From QUBU01 sp014337915 (lineage in GTDB: Bacteria; Pseudomonadota; Gammaproteobacteria; Steroidobacterales; GCA-2729495): 64,000 nt of DNA. A program made the translations under genes and the position numbers. The notes below the pieces were generated by a model. It ran no database searches. It was not told where the DNA came from and saw nothing but the letters and a program-made list of their open reading frames with translations. The stretch spans positions 62,001 to 126,000 of the forward strand of contig SZOW01000002.1 of the NCBI GenBank assembly GCA_030263395.1. Reading direction: 5' to 3'. Positions 15,629 to 23,922 of the stretch are shown here, piece by piece (the stretch's first letter is position 1; every line of letters starts with the position of its first letter).

Positions 15629-17827
15629 TTGAGCGGCGACGCCATCCTCAAGGTCGCCATCGACGCACCCGTCATGGGCACCTTCGATTACCTGGCCCCA
15701 GCCGGTACCTCGCCGCAGCCCGGGCAGCGGCTGCGGGTGCCCTTCCGCAACGGCAAGCGCGTGGGCGTAGTGCTGGCTACGGCAGGCCAGTCCACGCTGC
15801 CAGCCAGCCGCCTGCGCCGCGCCCTCGAAGTGCTCGATCCCGAACCGCTGCTCGATGCGCCGCTGCTGGCGCTGCTCGACTGGGCATCCGGTTACTACCA
15901 GCATCCTCCCGGCGAAGTCTGTGCCACGGCAATGCCGCGCCTGCTGCGCCATGGGCGCGATGCCGACACCGGCCGGCTGGTCTGGCAACTCACGCCGGCG
16001 GGCCGCAGCGCGCAGGAGACGGGCGCGGCAGCACGAGCACCGGTCCAGTCACGCCTGCTCGCCGCCCTCGCCGCCGCTGCGGATGGCCTCGATGCCGACG
16101 CCCTGGCCACGGTCGCAGCCCGCTGGCAGCCTGCTGCCCGCGAACTCGAGCGCCGCGGCTGGGCCCGGCGCCGGCGCCATGACGCCTGGGAACGCGATGC
16201 CGCTGCCGCCGCCGAGCCAGCCCCCATGCCCACGCCAGCCCAGGCCGAGGCGGTGGCGTCCATCACCGCGGCCGATGGCTTCCGGCCCTTCCTGTTGCAG
16301 GGCGTGACCGGCAGCGGCAAGACCGAGGTCTACCTGCGCTGCATTGCCGGGCAACTGGCCGCCGGCCGGCAGAGCCTGGTGCTGGTGCCCGAGATCGGCC
16401 TGACACCGCAGCTCGTGGCGCGGTTCCGCCGCCGCTTCCCGGACGCCGGCAGCGTGGTGCTGCACTCGGGGCTGACCGACCTGCAGCGGCTGCAGGCCTG
16501 GCAGCGTGCAAGGGCTGGCCAGGCGGGCATCATCATCGGCACCCGCTCAGCCGTATTCACGCCCCTGGCGCGGCCCGGCCTGATCGTGGTCGACGAGGAG
16601 CATGACGGCTCCTTCAAGCAGCAGGACGGCTTCCGCTACTCGGCGCGCGACATCGCGGTGTGGCGCGCTCGACAGCTCGGCGTGCCCGTGGTGCTCGGCT
16701 CGGCCACACCCTCGCTGGAGAGCCTGGCGAACGCCGTGGCCGGCCGCTACCAGCGGCTGCGGCTGCCGGAACGCACCGGCACGGCCGGCCACCCCAGCGT
16801 GCATTTCGTGGACCTGCGCCGGCATGTGGCCACCGACGGGCTGGCGCAACCGCTGGTCGCCGCCATCGGGCGCCATCTCGACGCCGGCGGCCAGGTGCTG
16901 CTCTACCTCAACCGCCGCGGCTACGCGCCGACGCTCATGTGCCCCGGCTGCGGCCAGTGCGTCGAATGCGGGCGCTGCGATGCCCGCATGGTCCTGCACC
17001 GGCGCGAGCGGCGCATCAGCTGCCACCACTGCGGCGCCAGCCGCCCGGTACCGGAACGCTGCGCTGCCTGTGGCGGCGAACTGTTCGCGGTGGGCCAGGG
17101 CACCGAGAGGCTCGAAGCAGCGCTCGGCGAACTGTTCAGCGGCCAGCCGCTGGTGCGGCTGGACCGCGACAGCACCCGCGGCCGCGACGGCATCGCGCAG
17201 CGGCTCGACGAGGTCGCCAGCGGTCGCGCGCGCATCCTGCTCGGTACCCAGATGCTGACCAAGGGCCACGACTTCCCGGGCGTCACGCTGGTCGGCATCA
17301 TCGACGCCGACCAGGGGCTGTTCGGCACCGACTTCCGCGCCGCGGAAAAGCTCGCACAGACCTTCGTGCAGGTTTCCGGCCGCGCCGGCCGGGCCGACCG
17401 CCCGGGCGAGGTCTACATCCAGACGCTGTTCCCCGACCACCCGCTGCTGCAGGTCCTGGTGCGCGAGGGCTATGAACGCTTCGCGGAAGACGCACTGGCG
17501 GAGCGCCGTGCCGCCGGCTGGCCGCCGTTCAGTTTTCTCGCCATGCTGCGCGCTGAAGCCGTGACACGCGAACCGGCGCTCGCCTTCCTTGGCCGCGCGC
17601 GGGCCGCCGGGGAGGACTGTGACACCAGGGACCTGCGCCTGCTCGGCCCGGCGCCTGCACCGATGGAGCGTCGCGCCGGCCGTTACCGTGCCCAGATCCT
17701 GGTGGAAGCGGCCAGCCGCAGCCGGCTGCAGCAGTTCCTCGCCGCCTGGCGCGAACGGGTCGCCGCGCTGCCCGAGGCAGGCCGCACGCGCTGGTCGCTG
17801 GACGTTGACCCGGTGGATCTCTTCTGA
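15629..17827 (+). CDS. priA: Primosomal replication restart helicase PriA
   Basis: 3'-to-5' helicase that reloads DnaB at stalled forks. Walker A GVTGSGKTEVYL is at about residue 225 and the Walker B box DEEH at about 320. A cysteine-rich zinc region (CPGCGQCVECGRC ... CHHCG ... CAACGG) spans about 437-475 and LLGTQMLTKGHDFPGVTLVGI follows at about 536. I chose the TTG at 15629 because GGAGG lies five nt upstream; this gives 732 aa, the same length as E. coli PriA. The order priA-argS-SPOR gene is conserved in Pseudomonas relatives. DnaA-box-like sites lie directly upstream. Confidence 0.96.
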   Translation: MSGDAILKVAIDAPVMGTFDYLAPAGTSPQPGQRLRVPFRNGKRVGVVLATAGQSTLPASRLRRALEVLDPEPLLDAPLLALLDWASGYYQHPPGEVCATAMPRLLRHGRDADTGRLVWQLTPAGRSAQETGAAARAPVQSRLLAALAAAADGLDADALATVAARWQPAARELERRGWARRRRHDAWERDAAAAAEPAPMPTPAQAEAVASITAADGFRPFLLQGVTGSGKTEVYLRCIAGQLAAGRQSLVLVPEIGLTPQLVARFRRRFPDAGSVVLHSGLTDLQRLQAWQRARAGQAGIIIGTRSAVFTPLARPGLIVVDEEHDGSFKQQDGFRYSARDIAVWRARQLGVPVVLGSATPSLESLANAVAGRYQRLRLPERTGTAGHPSVHFVDLRRHVATDGLAQPLVAAIGRHLDAGGQVLLYLNRRGYAPTLMCPGCGQCVECGRCDARMVLHRRERRISCHHCGASRPVPERCAACGGELFAVGQGTERLEAALGELFSGQPLVRLDRDSTRGRDGIAQRLDEVASGRARILLGTQMLTKGHDFPGVTLVGIIDADQGLFGTDFRAAEKLAQTFVQVSGRAGRADRPGEVYIQTLFPDHPLLQVLVREGYERFAEDALAERRAAGWPPFSFLAMLRAEAVTREPALAFLGRARAAGEDCDTRDLRLLGPAPAPMERRAGRYRAQILVEAASRSRLQQFLAAWRERVAALPEAGRTRWSLDVDPVDLF

Positions 17828-17830
17828 CGC

Positions 17831-17859
17831 CTGAATTCCGCGGCGTGCATCGCTAGAAT
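17831..17859 (+). promoter_or_regulatory. Candidate argS promoter giving a leaderless mRNA
   Basis: CTGAAT (17831) and TAGAAT (17854) are 17 bp apart. The -10 ends 7 bp before the argS ATG, so transcription would start at or next to the start codon. No Shine-Dalgarno sequence is visible in the 39-bp gap. Confidence 0.4.
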
Positions 17860-17866
17860 CCGCCCC

Positions 17867-19627
17867 ATGCCCATCGCCACCCACATCGCGCAGGCGCTCT
17901 GCGCCGCGCTGGAGTACGCCCCGGAACGCGCCGAGGAGGTCGCCCGGATGCTGACGGCACCGCCGGGCCTGGCCATGGGCGACTTCGCGTTCCCCTGCTT
18001 CCAGCTGGCCAGGGCGCTGCGCGCGCCGCCGCCGAAAATCGCCGCGGACCTCGCCGCCCGGCTGCAAGCCGATGCGCTGGTGGCGAAGGCGGTGGCACAG
18101 GGTCCCTACGTCAACTTCTTCCTGCAACGCCCCGAGGCAGCGCGGCGCGTACTCGCTGCCGTGCTCGCCGATCCGCAGGGCCCAGGCCGACGCGACCTCG
18201 GCGGCGGCCAGGTGGTGGTGCTGGACTTCTCGGCGCCGAACATCGCCAAGCCGTTCCACTTCGGCCACCTGCGCTCCACGAACCTCGGTGCCGACCTGGC
18301 GCGGATCTTCGCCTTCCTCGGGTACCGCGTGGTTCGCAGGAACTACATCGGCGACTGGGGCACCCAGTTCGGCTTCGTCATCTACGCCTGGCAGAAGTGG
18401 GGCGAGATCGCGCTGCTGCGCGAACGCGCCATCGACTACCTGGTGGAACTCTACGTGCGCGCCTATCGCGAGAGCGAGACCGATCCCGGGGTGCGCGAGC
18501 AGGCGCGGCTGCTGTTCCTGCGCCTGGAGCAGGGTGACCCGGAGATCACCAGTCTCTGGCAGCAGTTCCGCGAGCTGTCGCTGGCGGGATTCATGAAGAC
18601 CTACCAGAGGCTCGGCATCAGCTTCGACAGCTACGCCGGCGAAGCGGCGGTGAACCCGCTGGTGGAGGCGACGATCGAGCGTTTCCTGCGCGCCGGTGTC
18701 GCCGAGCAGTCCCAGGGCGCGCTGGTGGTGCAGGTGAGCGCGGTGATCGGCCGCGAGATCGCACCGCTGATGCTGCGCAAGTCCGATGGCGCTTCCACGT
18801 ATGCGGCCCGCGACTGCGCCGAGGCACTGGACCGCTGGCAGCGCTACGGCTTCGCCGCCAACATCTATGTCGTCTCGCGCCAGGAGGACCACTTCGCCCA
18901 GGTGTTTGCCGCCCTGACGCGGCTCGCCGAGGCCGAGGGCTGGGAGCACCGCTGGCCGGCCCACTGCGAGAACGTCAGCTTCGGCTATGTACGCGGCATG
19001 TCCACCCGCAAGGGCGAGGCCGTCTGGCTGGAGGCCGTGCTCGACGAGGCGCGCGACCGGGCACGGCGCATCCGCGAGGAGAAGTCTGCCGCCAACCCGC
19101 GCGCTTTTCCGGCGCTCGGAAATGGTGAGCTCGATGCGGTCAGCGAGGCGGTCGGCCAGGCAGCGCTGCTGTACTTCGACGTCTCCGCCCGGCGCCTCTC
19201 CGACGTGACCTTCGACTGGGACACGGTGCTGCAGTTCGAGGGCAATACCGGGCCCTACCTGCAGTATTCGCACGCGCGGATGTGCGGCATTTTTCGCCGC
19301 GCCGCCGCCCAGGGCCTGGCAGCACCGGATGCCACGGTGCCGGAGATGCCAGCCAGCCTGGCCGACGAGGAGTGGTCGCTGCTGCTCGCCCTGCGCGGCT
19401 TCGGCCCGGCCGTGGAGCGGGCCGCGACGCTGCGCGAACCGCATGAGGTGGCGCGCTACCTGCACGAACTCGCCAGCGCCTACAACGTCTTCTACAACAA
19501 CTGCACCGTCATCGATCCGGCGGATCCGCTGACCACACGCGCGCGCCTGGCGCTGGTGGCCGCCTGCCGGGCCGTGCTCGCCACTGGCCTGGGGCTGCTC
19601 GGCATCCAGCCGCTGGAGACCATGTGA
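17867..19627 (+). CDS. argS: Arginyl-tRNA synthetase
   Basis: Class I aminoacyl-tRNA synthetase charging tRNA-Arg. The 586-aa protein has an N-terminal domain that binds the tRNA D-loop (about 1-105). The HIGH signature appears as FHFGH (about 130-134) within SAPNIAKPFHFGHLRST, followed by GDWGTQFGF. The KMSKS equivalent is GMSTRKG (about 377). The C-terminal anticodon domain contains FEGNTGPYLQYSHAR and ASAYNVFYNN. The wording PNIAKPFH and GMSTRKG recalls yeast and Firmicutes ArgRS more than E. coli ArgRS (from memory). It lies 39 bp after priA. Confidence 0.96.
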   Translation: MPIATHIAQALCAALEYAPERAEEVARMLTAPPGLAMGDFAFPCFQLARALRAPPPKIAADLAARLQADALVAKAVAQGPYVNFFLQRPEAARRVLAAVLADPQGPGRRDLGGGQVVVLDFSAPNIAKPFHFGHLRSTNLGADLARIFAFLGYRVVRRNYIGDWGTQFGFVIYAWQKWGEIALLRERAIDYLVELYVRAYRESETDPGVREQARLLFLRLEQGDPEITSLWQQFRELSLAGFMKTYQRLGISFDSYAGEAAVNPLVEATIERFLRAGVAEQSQGALVVQVSAVIGREIAPLMLRKSDGASTYAARDCAEALDRWQRYGFAANIYVVSRQEDHFAQVFAALTRLAEAEGWEHRWPAHCENVSFGYVRGMSTRKGEAVWLEAVLDEARDRARRIREEKSAANPRAFPALGNGELDAVSEAVGQAALLYFDVSARRLSDVTFDWDTVLQFEGNTGPYLQYSHARMCGIFRRAAAQGLAAPDATVPEMPASLADEEWSLLLALRGFGPAVERAATLREPHEVARYLHELASAYNVFYNNCTVIDPADPLTTRARLALVAACRAVLATGLGLLGIQPLETM

Positions 19628-19649
19628 GCGGCGGGGAGTCGTGCTGACC

Positions 19650-20222
19650 ATGGCCGCGCGCCAGAACCGGCGTCGTGCCGGCGGCAGCCGTGGCCGCAGC
19701 GGTACGCCCGCCTGGGTGCTGGTGCTCTCCGGCCTCGCGCTGGGCGCGGCTGCGGTGGCAGCGCTGTACTACGTGCGCGAGCGCCTGGCCACGCAGGCGG
19801 CTGCAAGGGCGCAGGCTGCCCAGGCCGCCACGGAGCGGCCCCGGCCGGCACCGAAGCCCAGGGCATCAACGGCGCCGCCGGAGAAACGCTTTGAGTTCTA
19901 CGAGATGCTGCCGAATTTCGAGGTCGTGGTCCCGGAGCAGGATCGCGAGGTGCGCCGCGACAGCACCCCCGCACCGGTGGACGTGCCCGGTGCCTATGTG
20001 CTTCAGGCGGGCTCCTACGGCAGCTTCGCCGAGGCCGACAAGGTGAAGGCGCGGCTGGCACTGCTCGGCGTCCGCTCGCAGATCCAGAAGATCACGGTGG
20101 ACGAGAAGCCCTACCACCGCGTGCGCATCGGGCCCATCGACGACCTCAGCGAACTCAATCGCACGCGCCAGCGGCTACGCGAAGCGAAGATCGACGTGCT
20201 GGTCATCCGGGTGGGTGAATGA
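19650..20222 (+). CDS. SPOR-domain membrane protein (FtsN-like)
   Basis: A 190-aa bitopic protein: a short Arg-rich cytoplasmic N-terminus, one membrane helix (about residues 23-43), an Ala/Pro-rich periplasmic linker, then a SPOR domain at about 115-190 (YVLQAGSYGSFAEADKVKARL ... YHRVRIGPI). SPOR domains bind denuded septal peptidoglycan. Its position directly after argS matches the ftsN-like gene of Pseudomonas, so a cell-division role is likely. GGGGAG is 11 nt before the ATG at 19650; a GTG at 19641 is too close to it. Confidence 0.82.
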   Translation: MAARQNRRRAGGSRGRSGTPAWVLVLSGLALGAAAVAALYYVRERLATQAAARAQAAQAATERPRPAPKPRASTAPPEKRFEFYEMLPNFEVVVPEQDREVRRDSTPAPVDVPGAYVLQAGSYGSFAEADKVKARLALLGVRSQIQKITVDEKPYHRVRIGPIDDLSELNRTRQRLREAKIDVLVIRVGE

Positions 20223-21379
20223 TGGACAGGGGCCTGCGGATCATCGTGCTGGCCATGGCGGCGCTGCTCGCGGCCTGTGCGCCCGCGACCCGGCCACCAC
20301 CGGCGGCGCCGCAGCCGGTGGCAACGGCACCGGCTGCCGAACCGGCGCCGGCACCGATGCCGGCCCCCGGCGCGCCAGCCTGCACCACGCTCGACATCGC
20401 GGCCGTGGGCGACATCATGCTCGGCAGCGATTTCCCCGAGGACAGGCTGCCACCCGATGACGGCCGCGGCCTGCTGGCCGCCGTGGCGCCGGAGCTGCGT
20501 GCCGCCGACATCGCCTTCGGCAATCTCGAGGGCGTCCTCATGGACGGCGGCGAACCGGTGAAGAAGTGCCAGGACCCGAAGGTCTGCTTCCTGTTCCGCT
20601 CGCCGGCACGCTATGCCCGCACACTGGCCGACGCCGGCTTCGATGTCATGAGCCTCGCCAACAACCACGCTCGGGATTTCGGCGAGGCCGGCCGCAGCTC
20701 CAGCATGGCGGCGCTGGATGCCGCAGGCATCCGCCACTCCGGGCGCATCGGCGACATCGCCAGCTGGGAACAGGCCGGGCGGCGCATCGCGCTGGTGGCC
20801 TTCTCCTTCACCAGCGGCTCCCATCCGCTCAACGACCTGGCAGGCGCCCGCGCGCTGGTCGGGGAACTCAAGGCAGACCACGACCTGGTGATCGTCTCCT
20901 TCCACGGCGGCGCCGAGGGCGGCGATGCCACGCACCTGCCCTTCGGCACCGAGCACTTCTTCGGCGAGGATCGCGGCGACGTCGTCGCGTTCGGCCGGGC
21001 GATGGTCGATGCCGGCGCGGCGCTGGTCATCGGCCATGGCCCGCATGTACCGCGTGCCATCGAGGTCTGGAATGGCCACCTGGTCGCCTACAGCCTCGGC
21101 AATTTCAGCACCTGGTTCGGCATCAGCATCGCCGGCCCCAAAGGCTACGCGCCGCTCCTGCGGGCCACGCTCGATGACGGCGGACGCCTGGTTTCCGGGC
21201 GTATCGTCTCGGTGCTGCAGGAACGGCCGGACGGACTGCGGCTCGATCCCGGCCAGCAGGCCGCGCGCCTGATCCGCAGCATGACCGAGGCCGACCTGCG
21301 CGGCGGTGGCCTGCTGTTCGACGCCGACGGCGGTTTCCGCCCGGCAACGGCGGCGCCGGCCTGTGGGACGCCGCCATGA
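20219..21379 (+). CDS. CapA-family metallophosphatase-like lipoprotein
   Basis: A 386-aa protein with a lipobox (LLAAC near residue 20) and a Pro/Ala linker to about residue 55. A CapA/PgsA domain follows: AAVGDIMLGSDF near 62, FGNLEGVL near 100, DVMSLANNHARDFGEAG near 141, VSFHGGAEGG near 223, and GHGPHVPRAIEVWNGHLVAYSLGNF near 264. The family is calcineurin-like, with roles in polyglutamate capsule synthesis or envelope metabolism; many members are uncharacterised. Its ATG overlaps the SPOR gene stop (ATGA), which implies translational coupling. Confidence 0.85.
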   Translation: MMDRGLRIIVLAMAALLAACAPATRPPPAAPQPVATAPAAEPAPAPMPAPGAPACTTLDIAAVGDIMLGSDFPEDRLPPDDGRGLLAAVAPELRAADIAFGNLEGVLMDGGEPVKKCQDPKVCFLFRSPARYARTLADAGFDVMSLANNHARDFGEAGRSSSMAALDAAGIRHSGRIGDIASWEQAGRRIALVAFSFTSGSHPLNDLAGARALVGELKADHDLVIVSFHGGAEGGDATHLPFGTEHFFGEDRGDVVAFGRAMVDAGAALVIGHGPHVPRAIEVWNGHLVAYSLGNFSTWFGISIAGPKGYAPLLRATLDDGGRLVSGRIVSVLQERPDGLRLDPGQQAARLIRSMTEADLRGGGLLFDADGGFRPATAAPACGTPP

Positions 21380-22452
21380 GCAGCAACCGCCTCGAACGTC
21401 ACTATCCGCAGCTCGCGGCGGCGCTGCCGTACCTGGTGCTCGGCGAGTGGCCGACGCCGCTGCAGGAACTGCCGGAACTCGCCGCCAGGCTGCGCCTGGG
21501 CAGGCTGGCCGTGAAACGCGATGACCTCAGCTCGCCCCTGTACGGCGGCAACAAGATCCGCAAGCTGGAGTACCTGCTGCCCGATGCGCTGGCGGGCGGC
21601 TGCGATGCCGTCGTCACCTACGGCTCGGTGGGCTCCAACCATGCGCTCGCCACCAGCGTGTTCGCTACGCGCCTCGGGCTGCTGCCGCATGCCGTGCTGG
21701 TGGACCAGCCGCCCTCGCCGGTGGTGGCACAGAAGCTGCGCTACCTGTTGAAGACGGGTGCAGTGGTCCATGCCGCCGGCAGCTTCAACCAGACGCGGCA
21801 GATCTTCGAGCGCATCCGCGACAGCCATCCCGGCGGAGCCGCACGCGTCTGCGACATCCCCTGGGGCGGGTCCAGCTGGCGCGGTGCCGTGGGCTTCGTC
21901 GCCGGCGCCTTCGAACTCGCGCAGCAGGTCCGGGACGCCGGTGATCCGCCGCCGGACTTCCTCTATGTCTCGGGCGGCACACTCGGCACGGTGATCGGCC
22001 TGGCGCTCGGGTTGCGCGCGGCCGGGCTGGCGACGCGCATCGTCGCGCCGCGTGCCGTGCCCTCGGGAGCGGCGTCGGCCGCACACGCCGCCGAGCAGCT
22101 GCAGGAAGCCAATCGGGAAATCCACGCCCGCGATCCCGCCTTCCCGCTGCTCGACGAGCCGCTGACCAACATCGAGCTGCGGCCCGAGTTCTATGGTTCA
22201 GGTTATGCCGAAGCCACGCCTGGCGCGCTGGAAGCCATCGAGCTGATGCGCGAGCAGGGCGTGAAGCTGGAGAGCACCTACACCGGCAAGGCGTTCGCCG
22301 GACTCATGGCCGATGCCCGCAGCGGCCGGCTCGAAGGTAAGCGGGTGCTGTTCTGGAACACCTACAGCTCGGCACCCTATCCCGCCGACCTGGACACGGT
22401 GGACCTGGCCGGCCTGCCTGCTGCATTCCTGCACTACCTGGGGAAGAGATAA
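21376..22452 (+). CDS. PLP-dependent D-cysteine desulfhydrase / ACC deaminase family protein
   Basis: A 358-aa fold-type II PLP enzyme. The PLP lysine is probably K60 in YGGNKIRKLEYLL. VVTYGSVGSNHALATS follows at about 74, and the phosphate loop is VSGGTLGTVIGLALG at about 203. Family members deaminate 1-aminocyclopropane-1-carboxylate or desulfurate D-cysteine; the substrate cannot be told here. It overlaps the CapA-like gene by 4 bp, so SPOR, CapA and this gene form a coupled set. Its stop codon lies inside the left arm of the 22445-22547 inverted repeat. Confidence 0.87.
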   Translation: MSSNRLERHYPQLAAALPYLVLGEWPTPLQELPELAARLRLGRLAVKRDDLSSPLYGGNKIRKLEYLLPDALAGGCDAVVTYGSVGSNHALATSVFATRLGLLPHAVLVDQPPSPVVAQKLRYLLKTGAVVHAAGSFNQTRQIFERIRDSHPGGAARVCDIPWGGSSWRGAVGFVAGAFELAQQVRDAGDPPPDFLYVSGGTLGTVIGLALGLRAAGLATRIVAPRAVPSGAASAAHAAEQLQEANREIHARDPAFPLLDEPLTNIELRPEFYGSGYAEATPGALEAIELMREQGVKLESTYTGKAFAGLMADARSGRLEGKRVLFWNTYSSAPYPADLDTVDLAGLPAAFLHYLGKR

Positions 22453-22547
22453 GGGGGGAGATAGGGGAGATAGGGGGACAGTTTACTTAATTGTGAAAAC
22501 AATTAAGTAAACTGTCCCCCTATCTCCCCTATCTCCCCCCTATCTCT
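22445..22547. repeat. Long inverted repeat 1 with GGGGACAG core and GAAA loop
   Basis: The left arm (22445-22494) and right arm (22499-22547) are complementary except for one extra A, giving a stem of about 49 bp closed by the tetraloop GAAA. From outside inward each arm has GGGGAGATA-type units, then GGGGACAGTTTACT, then TAATTGT. It fills the space between two convergent stop codons (22450-22452 and 22549-22551). It shares its core with the repeats at 47360 and 54904. Confidence 0.92.
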
Positions 22548-22548
22548 C

Positions 22549-23922
22549 TCAGTCGTCGCCCAGCGTGCCGCGGAAGTCGATTCCGAGCGAGCGCAGCTTG
22601 CGGTAGAGGTGGGTGCGCTCCATGCCGACGCGCTTGGCGAGCAGGCCAACCTTTCCGCCGCAGAGGGCGAGTTGCTCGGTGAGGTAGGCGCGCTCGAATT
22701 GCTCCCGGGCTTCACGCAGCGGCAGCGCCAGCAGGTCCTGCTTCACCAGCGGTTCCTGCGCACCCGGCGCCGGGCGCAGCTCGCGCTCCACTTCGGCGAG
22801 CGGCACCTCCTCGGGACCGCCCGCCACCAGCACCCGGCGCACCAGCCCGTTGAGCTCGCGCAGGTTGCCGGGCCAGGGGTAGTTGCGCAGCCGGTTCTGC
22901 GCCGCGAAGCCAAAGCGCCGGAAGCCGAGGTGCTCGCGGTCGGCGAGGTCCTCGGCCGTGTAGCGCAGCAGGTCCGAGATGTCCTCCGAGTACTCGCGCA
23001 GCGGCGGCACCTCGATGCGCAGCGCGCCCAGCTGTTCCACCAGGTCGGGCCGCACTCCGGCCGCGGCCGGATCAGCGAGTGTGGCGGGGCGCAGCGAGGC
23101 GACCAGGCGTGCCGCCAGCGGCACGCGGGCCGCCTGCCCGAGGCGCGTGTAGCGCCCGGATTCCAGCACGCCGGCCAGCAGTGCCTGGGCGGCCGCGCTG
23201 ACATCCTCGATGTTGCTGATGAACAGCGTGCCGGCGCCCACCTGATCGAGGAGCCCCCGCTCGACACCGGAGGCCGTTTCCGCGCCGAGCAGCGCCTGGG
23301 CAGCGGTCTCCGCCAGCAGGCTGGATCCCGGCACCGTGATGAAGGGTGCGTCGCGACGCGGGCTCGCGTGGTGGATGAAGCCGGCCAGGGCGCTGCGGCC
23401 AGTGCCGCTCTCGCCGACGATGAGCAGCGGCGAAGCCTGCGGTGCCAGCTGCTCGGCCTGCTGGCGCAGCTCACGGATGCGCCGGCTGCGCTCCAGTGCC
23501 GCGAACAGCGGCGGCATCAGCCCGCCCCGCAGGCCGCTGCGATCGGCCGGGCGCACGCCGCGCAGGGACTTCTCCACCGTGCGCAGCAGCTTGTTGAGCG
23601 ACAGCGGCTTCTCGACGAAATCGGCGGCACCGAGGCGCGTGGCCTCCACCGCAGTCTCCACCGTGCCATGCCCGGACAGGATCACCACCGGGCAGGCGAC
23701 GCGATTCTCCTGCTGCCACTCGCGCAGCAGGCTGATGCCATCGGTATCGGGCATCCAGATGTCAAGCAGCACCAGGTCGGGCGTGCGCTCGGCCACGGCC
23801 TCGCGTGCCTGCGCGGCATTGCCGGCAGTGGCCACGTCATAGCCTTCGTCGGAGAGGATCTCCTGGATCGTGTTGCGGATGTCGGCCTCGTCATCCACCA
23901 CCAGAATATGCGGCGTGCGCAT
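22549..23922 (-). CDS. ntrX: NtrX-like response regulator with degenerate AAA+ domain
   Basis: Partner of the NtrY kinase in nitrogen or redox control. The 457-aa protein has a receiver domain (about 1-120) with acidic pocket DDE at 10-12, phospho-acceptor D54 in LLDIWMPD and K105. An AAA+ domain (about 140-375) and a C-terminal Fis-type helix-turn-helix follow (GGKVGLLAKRVGMERTHLYRKL, in parts, about 420-445). The Walker A lysine is Arg (GESGTGRS, R176), the Walker B DE pair is SN (GTLFISNI, S236 and N237), and no GAFTGA loop is present. ATP-driven sigma-54 activation is therefore unlikely. Confidence 0.9.
   Translation of the reverse strand: MRTPHILVVDDEADIRNTIQEILSDEGYDVATAGNAAQAREAVAERTPDLVLLDIWMPDTDGISLLREWQQENRVACPVVILSGHGTVETAVEATRLGAADFVEKPLSLNKLLRTVEKSLRGVRPADRSGLRGGLMPPLFAALERSRRIRELRQQAEQLAPQASPLLIVGESGTGRSALAGFIHHASPRRDAPFITVPGSSLLAETAAQALLGAETASGVERGLLDQVGAGTLFISNIEDVSAAAQALLAGVLESGRYTRLGQAARVPLAARLVASLRPATLADPAAAGVRPDLVEQLGALRIEVPPLREYSEDISDLLRYTAEDLADREHLGFRRFGFAAQNRLRNYPWPGNLRELNGLVRRVLVAGGPEEVPLAEVERELRPAPGAQEPLVKQDLLALPLREAREQFERAYLTEQLALCGGKVGLLAKRVGMERTHLYRKLRSLGIDFRGTLGDD

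Noticed and set aside
16547..19651. A 1034-codon open frame on the minus strand opposite priA and argS
   Set aside because: Its product is a His/Arg/Gln/Ala-rich string with no recognisable domain, and both genes on the other strand are unmistakable. Long antisense frames are expected at this GC content. The same applies to the frames at 2851-5061, 24057-26261, 32764-34365 and 36223-39120.
22445..22547. A CRISPR array made of the repeated GGGGAGATA words
   Set aside because: The words are 9-10 bp, contiguous and arranged as one palindrome, without spacers or cas genes.
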